A DNA stretch of 64,000 nt from Trichobilharzia szidati. Its lineage: Eukaryota; Platyhelminthes; Trematoda; Strigeidida; Schistosomatidae. Where the stretch lies: assembly GCA_944472155.2 (NCBI GenBank), contig OX235273.1, forward strand, positions 32,089,204 through 32,153,203. The letters run 5' to 3'. Below are positions 26,101-38,300 of this stretch, in pieces; the stretch's first letter is position 1, and each line of letters begins with the position of its first letter. The notes under the pieces are model-generated. The model was given only the letters and a program-made list of their open reading frames with translations, ran no database searches and was not told the DNA's origin. Position numbers and translations under genes: made by a program.

Positions 26101-29100
26101 ATTGTTTAAAAGGCTCCACACGAACAATCCTTTATCCGAGAAAACGTATTTCCAAATCAGTTTGTGGTTTTGAATGCCAGTATCTCTAATTCCTTCCTTG
26201 TTAAGAATTCTCCGGTGCAAGGTCTCCGAGGTTCCTTCCTTGTATGGAATCACTTCAGATGATTTAGATTCCTTATTGTTGGTGTTGTCTTGTGCACATT
26301 TGACTTTCATGTCGTCATTAATATTATTATTATCATCACTATCATTACCATCATTATTTATTTTTTTTACATTTCCCTACATACTTTGTGACTAATTCAT
26401 CAGGGTAATCAATACGTTTCAAGGCTTCTCTTATATGTATCACTTCCTGTCTTAGATTTTCCTTGTTACTACTTAGTTTTTGTGCTCTGTCACTTAAACA
26501 TTTCACCGATCCTATTTTTACTGACATGGGATGGGATGATCGGAAGTTCAAATATCTGTATGAATGTATGGGCTTCCTGTAAACACTAGTGTTTGACTTC
26601 CCATCTTCGTTTCTTTTTATACTGCAATCTAACATTGGCAGTTCCCCCTCCTGACTTTGCAATTCATAAGTGAATTGAATTGCCTCAACCTTTGAGTTAG
26701 TGTGTTCAAAACATCTTTCTGTATATCGTGTGTTTCAAGTACTGTGAATGTGTCATCTAAATACCTCCACCATACTTTTGGGGTGGGGGTGAACGTTTCA
26801 ATTGCTATACTAAGTGTATAAGTGAATAGATATTACATATTATAAACTAAGCGTTGCGTTTGACTGCTATTCTGTTAGGTTGTATTCAAATACGCAAGAT
26901 TATGAGTAAACTGTTTCAATGCAATATCTTGATTTCTGTAAATTTTCTCAAATTACATTTAGATGTCTTGACTACTTCCCATAGGCTTTTATTTTCCTGT
27001 TATATGATTTTTTTCCCATACCATTTTAAGACGTTATTCAAGTTCTAGTAGAGGACCTGGAGGGTAAAATCACTTCAAAGTCTCCTCAGTGTCATCGATT
27101 CTGTTCACGTTCAGAAGGGAAAAAGGTTGTATTTGAATTTATGTGCTATAAAGCTTTTGCGAACATGGGATGTTTCTGTTTACAGAGTGATGTCACTATT
27201 CTTATATTCAATCTTCTCTCTCTTTCTAAGGGTAGAAGCCAACTGGTTCACAGACAGCAATGTTTACGAGTTTGTTTTGATATTAAAAGTGAGTCATCCG
27301 CGATAAGAAGACTCCAGAAGATGATGATTTAATTATACTGTCACACAAACTCGAAGATCAACAAGCGAAAAGCAAAAAGTTGGCGGAGTGAGCAGGTTAA
27401 TACAAAGAAGACCCTTGGGCGGTGAAGATTACCAGCCACCACCGAAAACAACAATGCCAATCACTGGCAACAATCGCTTTAAACGAGAGAAATTCAAAAG
27501 AGGTCACTTCCTGAACCAATTGAGGAACTGTTGTTTAAAGTTCAGAATCGGAAAGCCGAGACACACAGCTTCATCATTCTAAGATCAGTTTGGAAATTTT
27601 CCCCACTCCACATCACGAGGAGGTCAGTCAGTGATGTCAGTGTTCTATTTAGTTGAGAGACTTGCACTGTGTGTGTGCGTCACGAAGAGCATTTGCAATA
27701 ATCTATTATAAAGATTGATTTGCTGGTTGGCCAGATGGAATCAGTAATGAGGAATATATTAGTACAAACCGACCAATCGTGGACCTATTGCTCGACAAAT
27801 ATGGAGAGAGGAGAATGGGTTTATATTTAGGGCACAGGTTATTGAGGAGACCATGGAATTACAACATTACGCATCAGGCGATTGGCAGATTGGCACCGAC
27901 TGTGGAACAAGGAGTGAGTCGTCCACGAGTGACAAGGCGAAATTCAATGACTAGTGGCAAATTTGTGGCTAGGTGAGGAGTAGTTGGTAAAATGGAAATA
28001 TAACCAGTACGTTTAAGGCATTTATTTTTTTTTATCAAAAAACATCCCAGTAAATTATTCATTCATGCAACGTCTTACATTGATAATCTTCAATAATTTC
28101 AACATAATCAAGGATTTCATCTTCAGAGGATATAACTGTAAGAAATTTAAAAAAAACCGTCATGAAATCACATTTTTAGACCTGTCGACTCTTTAGGCTT
28201 GTCTTGTTGTCACATCCTGTCATTAAGTGAGAGCATATGGAAATTATTATTATTATAGTTTACTGTGTCCTCTTCTTTTTGTCTCTGGGGTAGTAGAATT
28301 TTCCAGTGTCTGGAAGGACAGGTGTTGACTCATTCCTAATACATGTATTTACAGTTGATTCGATAAACAAAGCTTCTGTTGTCAATCTCTCCCTCCACCC
28401 TGCTGGTACATTATATTTTATAACTTTCATCCTATCCCATCCTATTGTATGGTTGTGTGAAACTGTGTGTAGTGCTATAGCTGAACTATTCTCTAGATGC
28501 ACTCTTAGACTTCGATAAGCCGGTATTAAGAGTGGCAAATAGGGAGGTTAGCAATCTAACCCAGGAAAAATAGAAAAATGTCTAGAAAACCCTAATGCTA
28601 CTGGAAGGATTGAAGCCGTATCTTCCGTTCGGAACGTAAACCACATAATAACCGTAATAGTATTTATAATTATAGGTAACATCGGAATAATATATTTGAC
28701 ACACACATTTATTATGATCATACCTGCTGTTGTAGGTTTTACTTTATTCCAGGCCTCATCTGTGAGTAGAATTCAAAATGAATGTTATTTTTTTAAAAAC
28801 ATTAAGTGAATATAGTAACTCTTCTTTGTACAAAATGCTACATGCCTCAAATCAATTGATGTGAGATTCGGTTAATTGTGCTTCAGTAGTCGAATGGTAC
28901 AATCTCTACTAACATACCCGTGCAACGGATTTGTTACCTATCTAACACACTTGAAAACTCCTCACTTAGTCGGTGATAGGTCAAGTAAATAAGATAAGTT
29001 AGGAGTGTAGTTGACAACCTCACCAAATAGAAACCAGCGGCACCACGACTACTGAAACATTTCTGTGTTTCACTTGGAAAGCAGTAGTATCTCGTATGCA

Positions 29101-32100
29101 TATTCCCTCCAGTTTTGAAGCTCATTAGCTGAATTTACCTGTATGTCGAGTGATGGTGCTCTCCCTGGGACTCGACTTTTGAAAACGCCGAAAGCACTAA
29201 CTCCATACTAAACCACTTGGCCAATAGAGTCACATCAGACCAATAGGCATCAGATTTTCCTTGTACTTCCAAATGACTACTTATATATATTGACCCACAT
29301 ACTCCACCGTCTTTATTGCCATATCCGCTCCTAGTAAAGATGACTGGAATTTACCGGTTAATCAACTGGAAGTACAGAATAACTTCACCAGATAACTGGT
29401 ATTCAATCGAAAAAAGGTAATGCTTCGGTGGTTCAGCAGTACAACTCTCTTCGACCCAGCCTCACTTAGTCTGAGTATCGATTCTCAGTCAATGTACTCC
29501 AAAAACTTGCCAAGCCGGTAGTAAGGATGGTAAAAGAGAATTTTGAAAATATAAACCACTGCTACCGGAACTTCAAAGCTCTCACTTGAAGCCCTATGTT
29601 CCACAGAGAACGTAAAGGAGTAAAATAAATGAAAGAAAGTAAATAATAACCCTTTTCTGGGAATTATCGGCAGTAAACACATCCAACCCCAGGGTTCGAA
29701 CCCAGGACCTTCCATTTACAAGGCAAGCTGGTAGACTATTCAGCCACCGGGACCCGACTCCTCAATTCTAACTTCCACCAATTCGTGATTTAGCGCGACC
29801 CCAACCAATGTCGTCGGTGAGACATCCATCCTCACACTTGACTGGTTAGACCTCACTGGTTAGGACTTCACACTAGAACTCAAAGAAACTCTGCTCTGTG
29901 GCAAGTCACTAGAGAAACTCACATACGTTAAAGTAAACGTAGTCGAGGATTAAAACAAACGATTGTTTAATCAAATATTTGGAAGGGATTACAAGCTGAG
30001 TTACTAGGATAAGGAAAGAGTGATCAGTGAACACATAATATCAGGTTTAATATTTGATAGCGATCATCGCTTCAGTAAATTTGAAGAGACTTAAGTTTAA
30101 CTGTCCATTAATAATGTTAAAGCATTTGATAGTGTCTACCTCATGATATATGCTAACAAAGCACTTGTTCCCTTGAGACGTAAATTGTTTGGTACATGTT
30201 CAGAGAATCTGAGATATACCCTTTTTTTCTGTTCTCCCTCCCTATTAATATATGTAAAAAATATATATATATATAAAATATTTTATTAGAAAAAAACATT
30301 TACTGTTGGCATTCCCCGAGTTTAGACTTTCGTGAACTGCTAACTCTAGTAGGTTGTTTGTTTCAGCTTGACAAAAGAATATAGAAATAAAAATCAAAAT
30401 ATTTATTGAAATTGAATACAATTCAAGTGCCAACACTGGCATAAGAATGGAAGTTGGACACTATGTTGATAGAGTATCATTCTGTTAGGAAGAAAATTTA
30501 TTTCGATAAAGTCTGACCGTTTTATATGTGTCGGAATATTTACAATTTATCACTGCTCATCTTCAAATCAGGTTAGTGAAAGTAATGAGAAAGAATATAA
30601 GGCATCTATACTAGTAGTTTTTTTACCATATAAGACAGGGACATCTGAGACCCCACGTAGTAGGATTCTTAACAAAGCAGGAGTTACAGTGGCATTTAAA
30701 CCTACAAATCCACTGAGGTCGGACAAGCTTTGCAGGCTAAATGACACCCCCGACTCAATTAGACAAAGTAATTTAAATTTACAAAACACCTTGCAATGAC
30801 TATAGCTTAAGTCAACAACTACATAGGTGAGTCAGAATAGCAGATTGGGGGTAGTCAGACTGTCAGAACATAAGAATTCAGCTAAGGTTAGACTGATTAA
30901 CTTCGAGAAGATAAGTAATCTAGAAATATACTCAGCAATTTCATACTTTTCAGAGGTACTAGTTTCATTAACTAATAGCGTGTCATATACTTTCATAATA
31001 TATACACTGAATATATAAGGCTTACCTTTCTGTTGGTGATATTCCTGTTCTAGTTTTCTGAATTCTGATCGTATATCATTCACATTTTCTACATGAACGA
31101 ATAAAAGTGAAAGTGGTTTCAATATTATTTTGAAAAAAACAAGCTGAAAAGAATTGCTTCATAAACGAATCTATCTATCTTTGCATGAATTGATTTTACA
31201 AGTTTGACCACGAATTGATATCAGTAAGAGAACCATTGAAACCAGCACTGGAGCACTGAACAGCCAGCTGTTTCATCCTGGTTTGGGAATCATCAGCAGT
31301 ACGCACGCATTGTCAGGGTTTGAACCCAGGATATCAATCCTTGGTCAAACTTGTCAAAACAAATCTAATCCTTACAGATCAAACTCTTGAAATTTAGTCT
31401 GATACTCGCTAGTGACTGGTTAAAAGACGTAGTTTCCTGGACTTCTAGTGTGAAGTCGTGACCAATGACGTCCATCCAGTCAAGTGTGAGGATGGATGTT
31501 CCACGGATGGCATAGGTTGGTGGTCACGCTTAATGCGCCATGAATTGGTAGAAGTTAGAATTCATGGTATGGCCATTGAGGAGTCGAGTCCCAGTGGGTT
31601 TGACTTGTCACTGGAAGGTCCTGTGTTCAAAACCCAGTAGATGCGTATTTCTGATGATTCCCAAACTAGGATGAAACAGCTGGCCAGTACTCCCTCGTGG
31701 TTTTCATTGGTTCTGTAATCAAGATCAATCCTTGGTCAGACTCTTAAGAAGAAGAAATCTAATCCTTACAAACCAAACTGTTGAAAATTCACATGAATTA
31801 TCAATCATAGTAACAAAAATGACAAAATGAGTACATAATCGAAGTTTGAGCACGGAGAGATATAAGTTAGACAACCACTGGAATTCAGAGAGTATTGGGC
31901 TGCTGATTCATTCCACTAGTTAAGAACTCATTGCCAGTATGCATTCCCTGGGGATTGAACCAAGGACTTTCCAACTTAAAGGTCAACCCATCTCCATTTC
32001 CTTCTACATATCTATCACGTTATAGTTTCTAGGGTGTTTCGTTTCTAGACCTACTTGTTTTCTTTCGTTCTTGCTCGCTGTCTCCTCTTTATTATGGAGC

Positions 32101-35100
32101 TGACGAAGGCAGATGTTGATTGAAGTCTGATAGCCGCCTGAAATGCTTTTCGTGGCGGACGCCAAATCTCTGAATCACCTAAAAGCATCGACTGACTTGA
32201 CACTGGTGTTTAAAATCTCAATCAGATTCTTTTTGCCGATTGCGGTAGAATTCCTCACTGATTTTGGAGTATTGATTGTTTGGTTTGCCTCTTCTATGCC
32301 GTCTGCAATTGAAACAATTCTACCCAGATAAATGGACGAATCGATTTCTTCCGAATTTTTCCCATCGACAGTGATTGGTGCTTTTTGTTTTTGCTTAGTT
32401 AGTTAGCTATATTCATCACCTCTGTCTTCTCTATGTTCAACAGTACCATCCATCGAATCCAGAAGGATATTCAGGGTACCCAAGAGTGAACTAAATGACT
32501 ATTTAGCCACTGGTGAATTATCCAATGTCTTATGAATGCTGATGAGGAGTCCTTAACTGAGACAGAATGGCTGCATTGTGTTTATTGATTCTAAAATTAA
32601 CATTTCTTCGTATTGCAACCTAGAAATAATGAAATGTCTGTAAACCGACACTTAAAACTTAATTTTCCATAAATTTAAAACATAATCTACTAATTTACGA
32701 AAAGTGTATTTGCCTTACTTTGATTTCCATTGGACACTAACTAGTGTTAAATGCTAGTAGTGAGTATCCAGTCCAAAGTATTTAACACAATCCTTTCAGG
32801 AGGTCAATCACAAACCTTGAATAGCTTACTGGTGACATCTCTAACTGAAGAATTCACTGAGTGACATTGGGCTCGAATCACAGACGAGGGAAATGAATTC
32901 CACCTTGCAGACTGATGAGTGTTAATAGGTGCGAAACCTGAATCTAGCAAGGCTTCCTTTGGCCATTGACCGCGAAGTAATTTGGAAACAACTCGAGTAC
33001 TACGGCGTACCCCAAATATTCATCAACCTTATACAACAGCTGTACGACAACGGCACATGTCAAGTGATCCACAACGGATAACTCAGCGAGGCGTTTGGAG
33101 TAAACACAGGAGTCAGACAAGGGTGCTTAATATCACCAATGATATTCCTAATTGTGGAGGACTAGATTATGCGTCAGACAGTAGGAAATTAGAAGACAGG
33201 GATATCCTGGACCGACGTGAACAACCTAGAAGACCTGGATTTCGCGGGTGATTTATGTTTGATGTCACACAAAATCGAAGACTTACAAGCGAAAACCGAC
33301 AAAGTGGTCGAAGAAGCAGCAAAGACAGGACTCCAGGTGAACATAGACAAGACGGAGGTTATGAAAATAACCAACCAACAACAACAACAGCAGCAGGAAC
33401 ATCCAGTGCCAATCACCATCAACGGGAGGGATTTGAAAGAGGTTACTTCTTTCACTTATCTAGGGAGCATTGTCTCAAATACAGGAGAAACGGACGAGGA
33501 TGTCAAACCGAAGATAACAATAATAATAATATATATTTTGTAAAACACTTATAAGAGTTAGTGAATATATAAAGCGTTTTATCAAATAATAGTACTCACA
33601 ATTCTATAAAGACAATTTGAGAAGTAAGATGACGATACACAGACAAATCGGTGTTCTGTTCGCCATCACGATAAATATGCATGTTACTTCATTCACTTAT
33701 CTAGGGAGCATTGTCTCAACTACGGGAGGAACGGACGAGCATGTCAAATCGAGAATCGAGAAGGTGAGAAACACATTCATCCACCTTAAATCATTCTGGA
33801 AATCTTCATCACTCAGCATCAACAATAAAATTCGAATTTTCAATACAAACGTCAAGTCAGTCAGTTCTTCTATATGGATCAGAAACTTGGCGGGTCACAA
33901 AGAATATTTCTAACAGCCTGTTGCAGACCTTTATCAACAACTGTCTTTGCTCTATACTCAAGATCAGATGGCCGGAAAGAATCACCAACACGAAACTATG
34001 GGAACAAACGAAACAAGAACCAATTGCCCAACAAATATGCAGGAGAAAGTGGAGATGGATTGGACACTCGCTGAGGAGGCCGCTGGGTGACATCGCGCGT
34101 CATGCCAACGCTCGAGTGGAACCAGAAAGGGAAGCGGCGAGTGGGACGTCAGTGCAAGGGTGACATGGAGAAGATCATGTGAAGAGGAGTTGAAACAGTA
34201 TGGACTAACATGGATGCGAGTGAAAAGTACGGCAGAAGACAGAAGCAAATGGAGATGTGTGGTTGAAGCCCTGTGTTCCACTAGGAACCCAAGGGAACAA
34301 TAATAATAATAATTACATGAATACTCACCTGGTTGACTGTTTGTCTGACGGTTTGTCGTTAAATGTTTGTCTGAGGATGAAAAAATTAATAACAATAATA
34401 GTAAACGTATTATTGTATTTCTGGTTGATCGTTGTGAAGGTTTCTTACCAAGTGAGAATGAAACATATTTGCAAGATTAAAAAGAGCTCGTATTTCTTTT
34501 TCGCCTTCATGAAGTTCTGAATCAGTCGTTAACTGCCACCAGAATATGACATAAGTTGTTATAAATGAAAAAAATGTACCCTACTGTTCTCTTGGTTTCG
34601 AGTGGAACATACGCTTTCAACACAATACATCTCCACTAAGCGCCATTCTTTGAAGTCTTTTTCAGCTGACTACTCGTCCGCCCATAGGCTGTCATGTCGT
34701 CCTCATATAATCGCCTTCTTTCATTTCACTTTAACATACATTTTGAGCGTAAAGCTCAGAGCCATTGTTCGATATATATATATATATATAATGAGCATAA
34801 AGCCCATAACCATCTTTCGGGATTTGCCGCCAACCCATAATTTCTAGGAGGCGCTAATCACCGTGGCTGAGGCCAGGTCCTCTCAAAATCCATCCTCTCT
34901 ACCATAACGCTCCAATCCCGGTGAAGGCGTATATTTCACCTTCTCGAGCAACTAGGGCCTTTCAGTGACTAGCAGCGTCGTGGGCCATTCATAAGACCCT
35001 ACTTCACGACTTTTATTTATATTTCAAGGGCTGCCGTTTATTTCGGCGAACGACAAGCCATAATTCCACCAGTATTCATGACACCAGTCGTAGCTATATG

Positions 35101-35301
35101 CCAATGACACTATCCTAGCAGAACCACAACCCGCCACCACAAGTGTTATTTACTTCGAATATTCCAACGCACAGATGGTTCATGAGAAGAATTTGTCATA
35201 GTTACCTTCTCCGTTACCTGCAATTGATTGAATTTCTTCACTTTGACATTCAGAGTGCTGGGCAGAAATCACATTGCGTCATAACCGGTCAGCGGACACC
35301 G

Positions 35302-35335
<34 letters not shown>

Positions 35336-38300
35336 CTGGTGCGTGCCACTTCTGAGTTAGCCGTCGCGCGCCAAACAATGGAAGCACAGCCGCTTGACGC
35401 AACGCAGAGCAAGTCCACGCCCGTTGCTAGCCGCACAACACTAACAGCTGAAACCGCCCACAATCGATCGCGGTCAGAGTCCAGTAACTCCACAACAATG
35501 CACACCGAAGCACACAAAGCAGCAAAGAAACCAGCCTTCAACTGGACCGACACGTATCTGATCTTGGCCTGTCTGACTCGGCCCACAGAGCCAATCCTTC
35601 TCCCAAGGTTACGGATCCAATTTGCCGACTTCCCTTACCCACCCTTATGGATAATCATCAAATTGAACGTTCCATATTCAAATTCCACTAAAGTAATGGC
35701 TTGGTGATTGATGTCATCCAAGAGTCTGCTAAGTGGCGTGTGTCCGATCCATCTTCATTTTTCTTCGGGATATCTGTCGTGCAATCAGTTTGTTGATTGG
35801 TTCCTTCCAAGGGCTTTGTACACTGAAGGGCTTGAATTCATCTTATCATTTGAGTCGTATATTCTCACTAAAGAACTGGCTTAAACAAGGACAAACAGGA
35901 AATGCTTTATCCTCAAACACCTTGTCAATCCTGGACATTAAGCTCGACCCTCATGAATGCTTCACAGTGCTACATACAGAGTTCCTCAGTATCGTACATA
36001 GCTAAATCATTAGCTATTAAAGATGGGAAACTGCACCTCAGCGTTTAAAAGCACTACATACATTCACTTGCGCTACCGTGGCCAGAGTAACTTGACTTAC
36101 TTGCAAATTTCTGATGATATTAGATGACTGAAGGCAATCGGCCCCATAGGAAGCCTCCAACCATCTAATATCATCAATCAATGTACACCGTGATGGATGG
36201 TGAGCTACATATAATGGTGCCCACATTGCATAACTGACTTAAAGAATTCAGTTTGCATCAGCGAAAGGACTAGACAAATCACACTGGTCAGTTACTAGTG
36301 TCCAATCAAAGTTCCTAAAGTTCCACTGAGAGTTCATAATCGACTAGGTAAGCTGAATCAGGTAAGAAAACAGTTTGTGACAGTGGTTGGCGGTGGCACT
36401 CTGTAAATGTGGTGAACTGGAAGAAGAAGTTGGAATTCTTGATTCATCGAATTAGTTCCCATTGGTTGAATGGTCTGAAGATTCGCCCTCAAAACAGGGA
36501 TGAAACAGCTCTCCAATTACTCACTTCTGGTTTCCCAATAATAACAACTTGGGATTAAGCTTGTATTTAGGTTTTATTTTTAATGACTAACTACCATACT
36601 GTGGTTTTATTGACGTCACTCAGATGAGTGACTGATTGCGTAATTTTGTATAGAATAAATACTTGTGAATGCAAATCTTAAGCACTCAGTCAATCCTTTT
36701 ACAAACATCAGTGAGACCTGTTCAGTAAGAATTCTTTGATGAAATTAAATTCTGAGGACTGCTAATTATTTCTACTTTGATATGTTCATGGAACTTACAG
36801 AAGTAGGGGAATCTGTAAAGGTACTAGGTAACGAAAAACTGGGGTATACGAAGACAGACCTGAGATCCAATATCAAAGATGCTTAACTGATATACTAATC
36901 CATGACTTTTTCAGTGATGCTGATGTATAATGAAAACTGGCGTGAACTAAAAAAAAAACACACGCTTATCTTCGAAAACTAACCGACTTCAGTGTCAAGG
37001 TCCAATCTGCTGGTCCACTTATTGAGTATTTCCTTATTGATGTTGAGATTTTCTGAAAAAGTATTCAAAAATAAATTCATACATGTATATAAATATATAT
37101 ATATTGTCTTCATCCCTGTGCGTTCAGACTTGAACATACGCCCTCATACTAGAGTTTTGAAGCTATAATAGCGGAAGTGTTTTGCTTTGTAGGATGAGGT
37201 TTCTAGCTTCCCCGGCAAACTTCCTACCTGTCTAAGTTTATTATTGGTTAGGCAAGGTGTAGAAGCAAGTCGACCAATAAGTGTGCGAGGAATGCAGGCG
37301 CAATTGGTGTTCGTTCCACCGCTGAACCCCTGAAGAATATATATTTATATCGTTAGCACAAACTAATCTTCGAATCTTCAAGTGTTGGTTTGTAGGGATT
37401 TGATTGGTTACCAGATTTCATCATGAGCTGACATTGGTTAATGAACCATTGGAAAACCTTGCAGTATTGAACACCTCTTTCGTCCTGGTTTGAGACTCTT
37501 CATCAGTACGCACTCACTGGGGTTCGAACCCATGACCTTCTGATTACACGGCGAGCTCGTAGACTTTCAAGCCACCGGGACCCATTCGAATGGCCCATGA
37601 ATTCTAACTTCTGACAGTTATGAGGACAAATACTCGCTTGAGACATTGGCTAGTGGTCGCGCTATGTCGTGAATTGGCAGAAGTTAGAATTCATGAGCCA
37701 CTGGATCGGGTCCCAGTGGCTTAAAAGACTACGAGCTACGAAGTAGCTCGCCTTGTAACCACAAACACCAGCGGTGCGTACTGATGAAGAGTCCCAAACC
37801 AGGATGAAACAGCTGTCCACTACTCTCAGGTTTTCCAATGGTTCGGTAACCAATGTCGGCTGATGATGAAATGCGGTAATCTTTGAATCATATTCACTGT
37901 CTAATGGAAACCTTTTCGAGAGAAATTCAACAGCACATCTTGACTTTCCCTAATTTTCTGCATTTCTCTTTATCTGGTCAAACGTTTGCCCATAATCTGT
38001 TTTCTTCTCCACCTATGATCTCCTCCATGGTATTTTCAGACCCACACCAAACTCGTTGTTTCCATTCCGGTTCCACTAGACAGTTGGCCTGATGTGCGAT
38101 GTCATTTGACAGTCTTCTCAGTAGCATGTGTTCAACACACCTCCATTTTCATCTGCATATTGACTGAAAGATAGGTTCCAGATTGGTCGGTTTGTACACA
38201 TAATTCCTCATTGCTGATACTTTACAATCACCTGACCATTCAGTCTTCAATGTTGAGCGAAGGTGGCACCAGCTGAAAAGAGTCTGCAGTAGCCGATTCG

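Larger units (their letters stand above)
31184..31799. repeat. SINE-1 inverted dimer with CATGAATT target duplication
   Basis: The left arm (minus, to about 31345) carries tail, hammerhead and B box; the right arm (plus, about 31380-31791) is a fuller copy. Both outer ends are the SINE tail. CATGAATT at 31184-31191 and 31792-31799 looks like the target duplication, so the pair probably inserted as one unit. Confidence 0.7.
37364..37889. repeat. SINE-1 inverted dimer
   Basis: Minus arm 37377-37615 and plus arm about 37620-37876, tails outward. TAATCTTCGAATC (37364-37376) and TAATCTTTGAATC (37877-37889) differ by one base and look like an aged target duplication. Confidence 0.7.

Noticed and set aside
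32705..32735. 18-nt symmetric micro-exon (SNGNQ) on the minus strand
   Set aside because: It lies in the SINE-2 5' unit (antisense of TCCAATCAAAGT), so the match to splice signals is a repeat feature.
35339..35707. 122-residue plus frame (and the 90-residue antisense frame) as a protein gene
   Set aside because: The DNA is a 28S rRNA fragment on the minus strand; both frames are by-products of its GC-rich expansion segment.
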